Shown one piece after another: positions 17,594 through 25,686 of a DNA stretch of 44,814 bases (position 1 is its first letter; each line of letters begins with the position of its first letter). The notes under the pieces were generated by a model. The model was given only the letters and a program-made list of their open reading frames with translations. It did no database searches and was not told the DNA's origin. The position numbers and the translations under genes are program-made. The DNA is from Ferrovum sp. (GTDB lineage Bacteria > Pseudomonadota > Gammaproteobacteria > Burkholderiales > Ferrovaceae), in NCBI GenBank assembly GCA_010435995.1, contig JAAGNR010000030.1, positions 1 through 44,814 of the forward strand, given 5' to 3'.

Positions 17594-18760
17594 ATGATGA
17601 ATCCCTATGCATCCCGTCTGGCAGACTGGCGAGCCCACGGTTTGGCTCGCGATCTGCGCCCTCTTGGGGGGCCCCAAGGTCCCCTTCTGGCTGTGGCCCA
17701 AGAGCATTTTCTGGCCTTTTGCTCCAGCGATTATCTGGGGTTGGCCAACGAACCGAGGGTGCGTGAGGCAGCCCATGAGGCTTTGGAACGATATGGGTTT
17801 GGCGCGGGAGCATCCGCCTTGGTATGTGGCTATTATGCTCTCGTGGCAGAATTGGAAGCCACCTTGGCCGAATGGCTGGGACAACCTCGAGCACTGGTTT
17901 TCTCTTCGGGGTACGCGGCCCATGTGGGCACGATTCCGGCTTTGGTGGATCAAGAGACGGCGGTGTTTTCCGATGCCCTCAATCATGCCAGCATGATCGA
18001 TGGGGTGCGTCTGGCGCGACCGGGGCAACTCAGCGTATTTCCTCACAATGATCTCGTTGCTCTGGAAGCGGCCTTGCAGGGTTGTTCTTTGCCCTATCGC
18101 TGGATTTTGACGGAAGGGGTCTTCAGCATGGATGGCGATCAGGCGCCCCTGGCGGGGATGGTGGCTTTGGCGGAGCAATACGATGCCTGGATTTTGCTGG
18201 ACGATGCCCATGGTCTGGGCGTGCTGGGGGAACAGGGGCGAGGTTCCATGAGTCATCAGGGCGTGACGTCCTCTCGGGTATTGCACATGGCCACGTTGGG
18301 TAAAGCGATGGGTACGGCAGGGGCTTTCGTCGCTGGGGATGCCGACATTATCGAGTGGATTGCGCAGCGGGCGCGTACCCACATGTTTTCCACGGCGTTA
18401 CCTCCTATGGTGGCAGGAGCAACCCACGTAGCCTTAAAACTTTTACGGCATGAGGAGTGGCGGCGGAAAAACTTGCAGCAACTGGGTCAGCAGTTGCAGC
18501 AGGGGTTGATGTCCACAGGTTTGGCGCTGCAGCCTTCGCAGAGTGCCATTCATCCGTTGATTTTGGGCGACAATCCACGGGCGATGGCGGCAGCGGCATG
18601 GCTTCGGGCACAGGGACTTTGGGTCGCAGCCATTCGTCCCCCCAGTGTGCCCATGGGGACGTCTCGGTTGCGCATTTCTCTGAGTGCGCGTCATACCCCA
18701 GAACAGGTGGAGCAGTTGATTGAAGGGTTGAAACAGTGGCAGGAGTCTGAACATGTCTAA
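17594..18760 (+). CDS. bioF: 8-amino-7-oxononanoate synthase
   Basis: PLP enzyme of 388 aa that condenses pimeloyl-ACP with L-alanine in biotin synthesis. The Schiff-base Lys237 is in HMATLGKAMGTAG; substrate and cofactor motifs SSDYLGLANEPRV, VFSDALNHASMIDG and LDDAHGLGVLG are in the expected order. Length is normal for BioF. Two ATGs (17594, 17597) are possible starts. The end overlaps bioA by 8 bp. bioB, bioC and bioH are not in the window. Confidence 0.95.
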   Translation: MMNPYASRLADWRAHGLARDLRPLGGPQGPLLAVAQEHFLAFCSSDYLGLANEPRVREAAHEALERYGFGAGASALVCGYYALVAELEATLAEWLGQPRALVFSSGYAAHVGTIPALVDQETAVFSDALNHASMIDGVRLARPGQLSVFPHNDLVALEAALQGCSLPYRWILTEGVFSMDGDQAPLAGMVALAEQYDAWILLDDAHGLGVLGEQGRGSMSHQGVTSSRVLHMATLGKAMGTAGAFVAGDADIIEWIAQRARTHMFSTALPPMVAGATHVALKLLRHEEWRRKNLQQLGQQLQQGLMSTGLALQPSQSAIHPLILGDNPRAMAAAAWLRAQGLWVAAIRPPSVPMGTSRLRISLSARHTPEQVEQLIEGLKQWQESEHV

Positions 18761-20051
18761 AATTATTCCATTAGCCGAGCGCAGTGCAGCGGCGGTGTGG
18801 CATCCTTGTACCCAGATGTCCCAGTTGGAGCGATCGCCAGTACGGGCCATTCGAAGTGCCCAAGGTTCGTGGCTCCACGACGAGGATGGGCGGCGCTATC
18901 TCGATGCCATCAGTTCCTGGTGGGTCAATCTCTTTGGTCATTGTCATCCAGCCATTGTTGCTGCGCTGAAGGCACAACTCGACCAGTTGGACCATGTGAT
19001 GCTGGCAGGATTTACCCATGAACCCGTGGTGCAATTGTCCGAACGACTGTCTGTGCGTACTGGGGGAGCCCTGGGGCATTGTTTTTATGGCTCGGATGGG
19101 GCCTCTGCCACGGAAATGGCCCTCAAGATGAGTGCTCATTACTGGCGTAATCGTGGTCAATTGCAAAAAAACACTTTTGTTTCCCTAGCTCAGGGCTATC
19201 ACGGGGAAACCTTGGGAGCGCTGGGGGTGACGGACATCCCTCTGTTCCGTACTGCTTATGCCTCATTAATTCGTGGATCCACGGTGATTCCCTCTCCGGA
19301 CAGCCGGACGCCCGACAGTGAAGCGATTTCTTTGCAGGCGTTAGAACATCACTTGGAGGCTCACCACCGAACGGTGGCGGCCGTGATTCTGGAACCCCTG
19401 GTTCAGGCAGCAGCAGGCATGGTATTTCATTCGCCGGAATATCTGCGGGCGGTGGCTGGAGCTTGCCAGCGTTTCGACGTCCATCTGATTTGTGATGAAA
19501 TTGCGGTGGGGTTTGGTCGTACGGGGTCGTTTTTTGCGTACCAGCAGGCGGATATCACACCAGATTTTTTATGTCTGTCGAAGGGGATTACCGGTGGCTT
19601 CCTGCCGCTCTCGGCGGTGCTCACCCGGGATCAGATCTACCAGGAGTTTTATGGCGAGGGGGTGGACCGAGCCTTTCTCCATTCCCATTCGTACACCGGG
19701 AATGCTTTGGCGTGTCGAGCGGCATTGGCCGTTCAGGACCTCTTTGACCAGAGCGACATCCTGGCATGGAATCGGGCAAGACACGTCGACTTGATGCGCA
19801 TCTCCCAGCCCTTGTTTGAACATCCTCGGGTGCGCCAGGGAAGGGTTCGGGGAATGATCTGGGCGTTTGATGTGGAATTCACCCTGCCAGACTTTCCCCG
19901 TCGTTTCCACGAAGCGGCACTTGCTGCCGAACTGTTATTGCGCCCCATTGGCAATACGGTCTATTTCATGCCGCCATTAAATGTGAGTGAAGACGAATTC
20001 TCATTTTTGGTGGCAGGAACGTTGACCGTATTGGAAGCGCTGGGAATATGA
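18753..20051 (+). CDS. bioA: Adenosylmethionine-8-amino-7-oxononanoate aminotransferase
   Basis: Class III PLP aminotransferase of 432 aa; makes 7,8-diaminononanoate using S-adenosylmethionine as amino donor. The N-terminal VWHPCTQMSQLE and ISSWWVNLFGHCHP are diagnostic for BioA, and the PLP Lys277 is in CLSKGITGGFLPLS. ICDEIAVGFGRTG holds the cofactor Asp. It overlaps bioF by 8 bp and bioD by 4 bp, so the three are translationally coupled. Confidence 0.96.
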   Translation: MSKIIPLAERSAAAVWHPCTQMSQLERSPVRAIRSAQGSWLHDEDGRRYLDAISSWWVNLFGHCHPAIVAALKAQLDQLDHVMLAGFTHEPVVQLSERLSVRTGGALGHCFYGSDGASATEMALKMSAHYWRNRGQLQKNTFVSLAQGYHGETLGALGVTDIPLFRTAYASLIRGSTVIPSPDSRTPDSEAISLQALEHHLEAHHRTVAAVILEPLVQAAAGMVFHSPEYLRAVAGACQRFDVHLICDEIAVGFGRTGSFFAYQQADITPDFLCLSKGITGGFLPLSAVLTRDQIYQEFYGEGVDRAFLHSHSYTGNALACRAALAVQDLFDQSDILAWNRARHVDLMRISQPLFEHPRVRQGRVRGMIWAFDVEFTLPDFPRRFHEAALAAELLLRPIGNTVYFMPPLNVSEDEFSFLVAGTLTVLEALGI

Positions 20052-20764
20052 TCGCGCCCGGATGGTTTGTGGCCGGAACGGATACGGGAGTCGGCAAGAC
20101 GCGCGTGGCTTGTGCCTTGCTTCAGGGGCTGCGCCGGCATGGCTGGAGGGCACAGGGAATGAAGCCCGTAGCGTCGGGTGGGCAGTGGTTGCAGGGGCGT
20201 TGGACCAATGAAGATGTGGCCGCTCTGGAGCATTACTCCACTCCCTGGAGCCGTGAGCACCAAGCCCCGCCTATGGAATGGGTCAATCCCTATGGCTTTG
20301 ATCCGCCGATTGCTCCGCACATCGCGGCCCAACAAGAAGGACGGGAAATTTCCTTTGCGGTCATCCGTTCTTGTCTCGCCCAGTTGCAGGCAGGCACCCG
20401 GGCTGTGGTGGTGGAAGGCGCAGGAGGGTTGCGGGTGCCTTTGGGAACCGAAGGCGATATGATCGACCTGTGCGTGGCGTTGGATCTGCCGTTGATTCTC
20501 GTCGTCGGGTTGCGTCTCGGGTGTCTGAATCAGGCTCTACTGAGCATGGAAGCGATTCAACGGCGGGGGGCGCGTTGGGGAGGCTGGGTGGCCAATGAAC
20601 TCACCCCGAATTTGGTCGTCAGGGATGAACAGATCGACACCTTGCGCGCGCGTATGGAAAATCCTTATCTCGGGATGATTCCCTTCGGAGCCGAGATGGA
20701 CACTGGGGCACAAGCATTGGATTGGGTACAGTTGTTGGGCCAAAATCGGACAGGGGTGGAGTGA
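20048..20764 (+). CDS. bioD: Dethiobiotin synthetase
   Basis: P-loop ATPase of 238 aa forming the ureido ring of dethiobiotin from 7,8-diaminononanoate, CO2 and ATP. The P-loop is GTDTGVGKT (10-18); KPVASGG and VEGAGGLRVPL are the substrate and phosphate motifs. It overlaps bioA by 4 bp and ends 4 bp before the symporter gene, so all four genes are probably one transcript. Confidence 0.95.
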   Translation: MIAPGWFVAGTDTGVGKTRVACALLQGLRRHGWRAQGMKPVASGGQWLQGRWTNEDVAALEHYSTPWSREHQAPPMEWVNPYGFDPPIAPHIAAQQEGREISFAVIRSCLAQLQAGTRAVVVEGAGGLRVPLGTEGDMIDLCVALDLPLILVVGLRLGCLNQALLSMEAIQRRGARWGGWVANELTPNLVVRDEQIDTLRARMENPYLGMIPFGAEMDTGAQALDWVQLLGQNRTGVE

Positions 20765-20768
20765 TACG

Positions 20769-22199
20769 ATGCTGCTATGGTTTGTGATTGGCTATTGGGC
20801 GATTTCTGTGGCCATTGGTCTGGTCGTGGCGTTGCGGGTGCGGAATACGGCGGACTATGCGGCGGCGGGCCATCGCATGCCCATGTATGTGGTGACTGCC
20901 ACGGTATTTGCTACCTGGTTCGGCTCCGAGACGGTATTGGGGATTCCGGCGACTTTTCTCAAAGAAGGATTGCACGGCGTGGTGGCGGATCCTTTCGGCT
21001 CTTCCCTGTGCTTGATTCTGGTGGGGTTGTTCTTTGCCAAACCCCTGTATCGTCGCAAGTTGCTGACCATTGGAGATTTTTATCGGCGTCAATATGGGCG
21101 TACGGTGGAAGTTCTGGTGACCCTGTGTATTGTCATATCCTATCTCGGTTGGGTAGCGGCCCAGATCAAGGCCTTGGGTCTGGTGTTCAATGTCGTGTCT
21201 GATGGGGCCATGTCCAAAACCGTAGGGATGCTGGTGGGGGCGGCAACGGTGATGGTATATACCTTGTTTGGCGGAATGCTCTCGGTGGCCATTACCGACT
21301 TCATTCAGATGATCGTCATCATGTTGGGTATGGTGTACATCGGCTGGGATTTGAGTGGTTCGGCAGGAGGGGTTGAGGCGGTGGTACAGCAGGCTTCCGC
21401 CCAAGGCAAATTTGATTTTTGGCCGGCGCCGCACTGGGGGGAGGTCATTGCTTTTTTCACGGCCTGGATCACCATGATGCTGGGTTCCATTCCTCAACAG
21501 GATGTGTTTCAGCGAGTGACTTCTTCCGATACGGAAACTACGGCGCGTAATGCCTCGGTGCTCGGTGGCGTACTGTATTTTATGTTTGCCTTCATTCCCA
21601 TGTTTTTGGCCTATTCAGCCACTCGTATCGACCCCGCTCTGGTCAAGCAGTACCTGGATACCGATTCCCAATTGATTTTACCCAAGCTGATCCTGACCCA
21701 TGCCCCCCAATTTGCTCAGATCATGTTTTTTGGGGCTCTGCTTTCCGCCATCAAAAGTTGTGCGTCTGCAACGTTGCTTGCCCCTTCTGTCACCTTTGCT
21801 GAAAATATCGTGCGCGGCTTTGTGCCTGCCATGACGGATAAGCAACTCCTTGCGGTGATGCGCTGGGTGGTGTTTTTGTTTACCTGTCTGGTGACCACCA
21901 TAGCCCTGAATTCACAAGCATCCATTTTCAGCATGGTGGAGGATGCCTACAAAATTACTCTGGTGGCTGCCTTTGTGCCTTTGGCTTTTGGTGTGTATTG
22001 GAAACGAGCGACTCCGTGGGGAGGTTTGGCTTCTGTGGTATTGGGCGCAGGCCTCTGGTTGCTGGCGGAATGGCTGGCACCGGACGCCATGATTCCGCCT
22101 CAGTTGGCCGGACTGGGGGCCAGCCTGGTGGGCATGATCGGCGGTTCGTTGCTGGAAGCGCGCGGCAAAAGAGGCTCCTCCTGGCAGCTCTCGGCATAA
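20769..22199 (+). CDS. Sodium:solute symporter (SSS/SLC5 family)
   Basis: Polytopic inner-membrane transporter of 476 aa, about 13 helices. The segments NTADYAAAGHRMPMYVVTATVFATWFGSE and GGMLSVAITDFIQM are typical for the SSS family (PutP/PanF relatives). The gene starts 4 bp after bioD. Since SSS members carry pantothenate, proline or carboxylates, import of a biotin precursor or of biotin-related carboxylates is conceivable from context only. The last residues are Arg/Ser-rich. A terminator-like hairpin follows, oriented for the opposite strand. Confidence 0.85.
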   Translation: MLLWFVIGYWAISVAIGLVVALRVRNTADYAAAGHRMPMYVVTATVFATWFGSETVLGIPATFLKEGLHGVVADPFGSSLCLILVGLFFAKPLYRRKLLTIGDFYRRQYGRTVEVLVTLCIVISYLGWVAAQIKALGLVFNVVSDGAMSKTVGMLVGAATVMVYTLFGGMLSVAITDFIQMIVIMLGMVYIGWDLSGSAGGVEAVVQQASAQGKFDFWPAPHWGEVIAFFTAWITMMLGSIPQQDVFQRVTSSDTETTARNASVLGGVLYFMFAFIPMFLAYSATRIDPALVKQYLDTDSQLILPKLILTHAPQFAQIMFFGALLSAIKSCASATLLAPSVTFAENIVRGFVPAMTDKQLLAVMRWVVFLFTCLVTTIALNSQASIFSMVEDAYKITLVAAFVPLAFGVYWKRATPWGGLASVVLGAGLWLLAEWLAPDAMIPPQLAGLGASLVGMIGGSLLEARGKRGSSWQLSA

Positions 22200-22225
22200 A
22201 AAAAGGGTGATCCAGTGGATCACCC
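22198..22225 (-). terminator. Intrinsic terminator of the tadE-tadG transcript
   Basis: Perfect 9-bp stem GGGTGATCC (22205-22213) / GGATCACCC (22217-22225) with loop AGT. On the minus strand it is followed by seven T (22204-22198). It lies 26 bp beyond the stop codon of the TadG-like gene. It also lies just after the symporter stop on the plus strand, where the hairpin lacks a T-run. Confidence 0.85.
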
Positions 22226-22251
22226 CAAGATGCTGGAGAGGGTGGTGGGCG

Positions 22252-23988
22252 TTACTGGGCCAGTCTGGGAGGACTGATTACGCCATAGGAGGTTTGGGCA
22301 GTACTTCCCGAAGTGTTCGCCTTTGCCGAGGTATTGCTGACGCAGCCGGAGGATAGGGTGGCATTGATGGTGCCGTCGTGGGCTGAGAGGATGTGCATGC
22401 AGGCAAAACCGGTGATGGTTTGGTTGCCACTATTGTTGCTTGTGGCGTTATCTACCACGGGAACAATGGCGTATTCACAGGAATGATTGCCTGCCGCACT
22501 GCAGTTGTTGATACTGGTGTAGGGATCTCCGCTGCCTTGGCCCTGATTGTTGTTCCCCTGACCATTGTCACCGCCTTGGTTGTTGTTGTTGCTATCGCCG
22601 TGGTGATGGTCGGTTCTCAGCAGAAAGTGGGAACCGTTGGGGGAAAACGGCGCAGAGAACTGCACTCGCATCAGGGGGTTCGTGCCGTGGACTGGGCTTA
22701 GATAGGCGTAGGCGGCACGGGAATGACCATGAAGTCCCCCGGAACCGAGTGCCAGACGACTGCCCGATTCCCGTTGGCTTCCCTGTTGATTTTGATTGCC
22801 ATTATTGTTCCGATTGCCATTATTGTTCCGATTGCCATTGTAATCATTACCTTGAAGACAAATGGAATCGCCTACATGCAGGTCCTGAGAATTGCCGTTT
22901 TGAGTGACCCGTTGGCAACCATCAAAATTATTGTTATCGGGTTGCGAGGTGAGGGTGGTCAGTTGGCCGGTGACGCAACTGCTACTGTTGCCGCCTTGTC
23001 CCAGGCCTTGACCAGCGCCATTGCCGGGTCCGTTGCCATTTCCTGGGCCCCCGTTGCCATCTCCCGTTCCCTGGGATGTATTGGCACTGCCGTTGCGGTC
23101 GGCTCCAGAATTATGCGAAGAGCCATCTACCCGAATGAAATGAGGCAATCCGGACAGGTGTTGTAACGCGCTGTTCTGGGGTAGGGCGGCGTCAGTAAAA
23201 TCAGTACGCACCAAGTGTGGGCGGGTATCGACATAGTAGTGGGCCGTGGCTCGCTGGGGCTGAACTGCTGAGGTTTTGTCCCACAGAGAGTTCCATGAGC
23301 CATTGAGGCTATCATGTTGTTGCTGCTGTTGCTGCTGCTGGTTATTGTTTTCGCCGCCACCACCGCAGGTGTGGGTGGGGCCGACTTGAATGGGATCGCT
23401 CTTGGGTTGATTATTACTTGAGTCCCAATACTGGTTGATGGCGCATTGGGGAATGGCGATGGGCAGATTGGTGCCTCCCGCACCGATGGAGGTGGGTTGC
23501 TGCACGATGGCCGTGGCCGTGGCCGTGACGTTCATGCTGTTGACGCCAACGACTCCGGCAAAGAACATGTTCACATGCTTGGTCATGCTGACCTGGACAG
23601 CGGCCTCATTGGAGGGGGCGCTGGGTGAAATGCTTTTCCAGTAGTTGGCATTGACAGTCAAGGTATCCTGACTCCCGATAGGCGTGTTTTGATTGACCGT
23701 GACATACACCGGAGAGCCAGCGCTGTTGGTCATGGTGGAAAAATTGGGAGCTGCCGAGCCTTGGGTGTAGAGCAGTCCAGCGCCCCGCAGAGCGGCCGCA
23801 TCCACCGCGTTCTGCACATCATTGCGGGCCACCATGACATTACCGACATCCACGGCCATGGCGCCCGAGCCCAGCAAGGCCACCATGGACAGTGCGGCGG
23901 CCACGCTGACCGCTCCTCGCTCCAGGGTGGTGGATGTCGGAGGAAGGGCTCGAGGTTTGGAAAACCGATCATTTGTGAGCTTATTCAT
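22252..23988 (-). CDS. tadG: TadG-like Flp pilus protein with Asn/Gln/Gly-rich low-complexity region
   Basis: Exported pilus-locus protein of 578 aa. The N-terminus has GAVSVAAALSMVALLGSGAMAVDVGN, which matches the TadG-type helix followed by the motif VDVGNVMVARNDVQNAVDAAAL shared by TadE/G-like proteins (about residues 24-70). Residues about 205-230, 300-345 and 375-410 are extremely rich in Asn, Gln and Gly, with an eight-Gln run (23317-23340) and two full 18-bp repeats encoding Asn-Gly-Asn-Arg type units (22794-22829). No von Willebrand A domain, found in many TadG proteins, is seen. It overlaps tadE by 8 bp and ends in a terminator. A surface or pilus-associated role is likely; the low-complexity part may be a linker or adhesive region. 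Confidence 0.7.
   Translation of the reverse strand: MNKLTNDRFSKPRALPPTSTTLERGAVSVAAALSMVALLGSGAMAVDVGNVMVARNDVQNAVDAAALRGAGLLYTQGSAAPNFSTMTNSAGSPVYVTVNQNTPIGSQDTLTVNANYWKSISPSAPSNEAAVQVSMTKHVNMFFAGVVGVNSMNVTATATAIVQQPTSIGAGGTNLPIAIPQCAINQYWDSSNNQPKSDPIQVGPTHTCGGGGENNNQQQQQQQQHDSLNGSWNSLWDKTSAVQPQRATAHYYVDTRPHLVRTDFTDAALPQNSALQHLSGLPHFIRVDGSSHNSGADRNGSANTSQGTGDGNGGPGNGNGPGNGAGQGLGQGGNSSSCVTGQLTTLTSQPDNNNFDGCQRVTQNGNSQDLHVGDSICLQGNDYNGNRNNNGNRNNNGNQNQQGSQRESGSRLALGSGGLHGHSRAAYAYLSPVHGTNPLMRVQFSAPFSPNGSHFLLRTDHHHGDSNNNNQGGDNGQGNNNQGQGSGDPYTSINNCSAAGNHSCEYAIVPVVDNATSNNSGNQTITGFACMHILSAHDGTINATLSSGCVSNTSAKANTSGSTAQTSYGVISPPRLAQ
22794..22839. repeat. 18-bp tandem repeat inside the TadG-like gene
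   Basis: Two perfect copies of an 18-bp unit (GATTGCCATTATTGTTCC; 22794-22811 and 22812-22829) and a 10-base partial third copy (22830-22839). On the coding strand it gives the Asn/Gly/Arg pattern. Being a multiple of three, copy changes would leave the frame intact. Confidence 0.95.
23317..23340. repeat. CAG/CAA trinucleotide run (eight Gln codons)
   Basis: On the minus strand eight consecutive CAG or CAA codons follow Asn codons and precede CAT. The mixture of CAG and CAA makes slippage less likely than in a pure run, but length change would stay in frame. Confidence 0.9.
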
Positions 23989-24478
23989 AGTACATCACCG
24001 CCGTAGAAGAAAGGTTGCTGGAACCCTGGACCGCACTTAAAATGCCGAATCCAAGCCCTTGAAACGTATAATTCACTGTCACTTCAATCGCTGCACCACT
24101 GGTGCTTCCGCTACCAAAGGTGTTGCAATTGACCGAAACAGACGGGGAGTTCGATTTCCCCTGGTAAGAAATCAAAGTACTTGCCGCATAATTGCTGGCC
24201 ACCATGCAAGCCGAACCAGAGCCACTTCCAGAACAAGGGCTGGAGCCCTGAATGGCGGCAATTCCTGGATCGCTACAGCTGACTGGATGGGTAAGGCTTA
24301 CAGATTGCACCGAACCCCATCGTGCCCCTTCACGGGCAGCATTGGTGACCATGATTTGGTCATACATCATGGTGCCAAACTCCACAATGCCAAACATGAC
24401 CAATAGCATGATCGGGAAAACGATGGCAAATTCGACCGCGGCTGCCCCGCGTTCCATGTTCATAAATTGGGGTCTCAA
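23981..24478 (-). CDS. tadE: TadE-like pseudopilin
   Basis: Minor pilin-like protein of 165 aa for the Tad pilus. The N-terminal ERGAAAVEFAIVFPIMLLVMFGIVEFG is the classical TadE motif, processed by the TadV peptidase. NAAREGARWGS follows as in the family. The rest is Ser-rich with three Cys residues, possibly a disulfide. TTG 24478 has GGAG 9 bp upstream; ATG 24463 is the alternative start. The end overlaps the TadG-like gene by 8 bp. This arm is divergent from flp rather than located after tadC. Confidence 0.82.
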   Translation of the reverse strand: MRPQFMNMERGAAAVEFAIVFPIMLLVMFGIVEFGTMMYDQIMVTNAAREGARWGSVQSVSLTHPVSCSDPGIAAIQGSSPCSGSGSGSACMVASNYAASTLISYQGKSNSPSVSVNCNTFGSGSTSGAAIEVTVNYTFQGLGFGILSAVQGSSNLSSTAVMYYE

Positions 24479-24928
24479 AAGTAAGCTCTCCAGTAGGAAT
24501 TCTAACGCATAAAAAAACAGGAATGCAAGGGATATTTTAATGTAACCTATTGTAGTGCAATGTAATTATTATAAGGGACAACAATAATCATGGGGAGGGT
24601 AAGAAAAAAGCCTTGTGTCCATATAAGAGATTATTGGTAGGCAGGGTATCATCTATTCACCAGAGAGAAAAAAAGACATTATATTCTGTCACGGTTGTCG
24701 TATAATTTTGTGTGCAGAGTAAGAATAACCTTTATTATCTAAAGGTTGAAGTGACTATCTGCCAAAAAGAATAAAAAACTGTTGATAGTTGCGAAAAAAA
24801 TATGCTATAAGGCACACTGAGTGCTCTGAAAACCGGATTGCTCGCGCATGGACTGGGTTGAATCAGGCCTCATGCAGGGAAGTCTAAATAAGCGTTTTGT
24901 ATCTGGCAAAAATTGATCAGGAGGTTTC
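24479..24928. other. AT-rich divergent intergenic region of the Tad locus
   Basis: No gene seen in 450 bp between tadE (minus) and flp (plus). It is much richer in A/T than its surroundings, with runs of A and direct TATAAT-like words, for example at 24701-24706. It must contain the start sites for both arms, and it is the natural place for regulator or nucleoid-protein binding. I saw no clear tRNA, riboswitch or sigma-54 signature. Confidence 0.7.
24782..24811 (+). promoter_or_regulatory. Putative promoter of flp and the main tad operon
   Basis: TTGATA (24782-24787), 18 bp, TATAAG (24806-24811), with an extended -10 TG at 24803-24804. It leaves an untranslated leader of about 110 bases before the flp ATG at 24929. 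Confidence 0.5.
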
Positions 24929-25099
24929 ATGAACAAAATTATCGGTGCAGTGAAGCAGTTTGCGCGTTCGGAAGAAGCGGTAACAGCGATTGAATATGCC
25001 TTGCTGGCGGCTTTGATTGCCGTAGCCATCATTGGTGGAGCCACCCTTTTAGGTTCTGATATCAGCGGTAAGTTTTCCAGTATTGGTGGCGTGCTCTAA
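24929..25099 (+). CDS. flp: Flp-type major pilin prepilin
   Basis: Small prepilin of 56 aa, subunit of the Tad pilus. It begins MNKIIGAVKQFARSEEAVTA and continues IEYALLAALIAVAIIGGATL, a textbook Flp helix. The Glu-Tyr pair (22-23) marks the processing site; cleavage before Val18 puts Glu at +5. The residue before the cut is Ala17 instead of the usual Gly. An excellent AGGAGG Shine-Dalgarno lies at 24919-24924. The peptidase gene tadV follows 27 bp later. Mature pilin would be about 39 residues, with Ser and Thr in the C-terminal tail that could be glycosylation sites. Confidence 0.93.
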   Translation: MNKIIGAVKQFARSEEAVTAIEYALLAALIAVAIIGGATLLGSDISGKFSSIGGVL

Positions 25100-25126
25100 A
25101 GCGGAAAGGATGGATCGAGAGGCGGG

Positions 25127-25576
25127 GTGATTGTTCAGACGCCGGTGCTGTTTGGGTTGTTGCCGGTCTTGAGTTGGTCGGTTTGGACGGATCTGCGGAA
25201 CAGAAAAGTATCCAATCTCTGGATCTTGGTGGGGTTGCTATTGTATCTGCTGCTGCTGCCTTTTGATCAGCATGGGGTAGTGCGTGCGGTGATCGGAGGA
25301 GTTGTAGGTCTGGTCATCTTCTTGCCTTTCTACTGGAAAGGTGGGATGGGTGCAGCCGATCTTAAGTTGCTGGGTTTGGTGGGGGTTTATCTGGGGCCCT
25401 TGGGGGTGGTGTATTGTGCGCTATACACGGCCTTGGCAGGGGGGGGCATCGCTGTCTGGGTTTTATTGGTTCGTGGTTCGAGCCGCTTGCCGTATGCTTT
25501 AGCGATTGCCTCTGGGGTCGCTGTTTATCTGCTGAAGCAAGGAATGAAGGGGGGCGTGGGTGCTGCTCTGGGGTGA
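25127..25576 (+). CDS. tadV: Prepilin peptidase TadV/CpaA (A24 family)
   Basis: Membrane aspartyl peptidase of 149 aa that processes Flp and TadE. The two catalytic Asp are visible: Asp22 in WTDLRNRKVSN and Asp78 in GMGAADLKLLG. The latter reads GAAD rather than GAGD, a tolerated change. Helices span nearly the whole length. The N-methyltransferase part found in PilD is absent, as in other TadV proteins. GTG 25127 is the start, with GAGAGG a few bases upstream. A 110-bp gap follows before cpaB. Confidence 0.9.
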   Translation: MIVQTPVLFGLLPVLSWSVWTDLRNRKVSNLWILVGLLLYLLLLPFDQHGVVRAVIGGVVGLVIFLPFYWKGGMGAADLKLLGLVGVYLGPLGVVYCALYTALAGGGIAVWVLLVRGSSRLPYALAIASGVAVYLLKQGMKGGVGAALG

Positions 25577-25686
25577 TCAGGGGCGCCCTTGCTGGTATCA
25601 CCATATCGCGCAGAGGCGCAGGTATTGTGCTGTGGTATCGTTTCAATGAATATGAAGATTGACAACCGGCCCTGATAAATCCAAAT

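Noticed and set aside
17546-18382. Antisense frame of 278 codons in bioF
   Set aside because: Shadow of bioF, no recognisable protein features.
22205-22225. Hairpin as terminator of the bio-symporter operon
   Set aside because: The T-run exists only on the minus strand; on the plus strand the stem is followed by mixed bases, so I assign it to the tad arm.
22794-22839. CRISPR-like array
   Set aside because: The 18-bp units are contiguous without spacers and encode an amino-acid repeat.
24701-24706. Second plus-strand promoter (TATAAT) with a possible small RNA
   Set aside because: No convincing -35 at the right distance and no terminator hairpin follows; chance is likely in AT-rich DNA.
25577-25686. 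Separate promoter for cpaB in the 110-bp gap after tadV
   Set aside because: No pair of promoter hexamers stands out; read-through from flp is enough.
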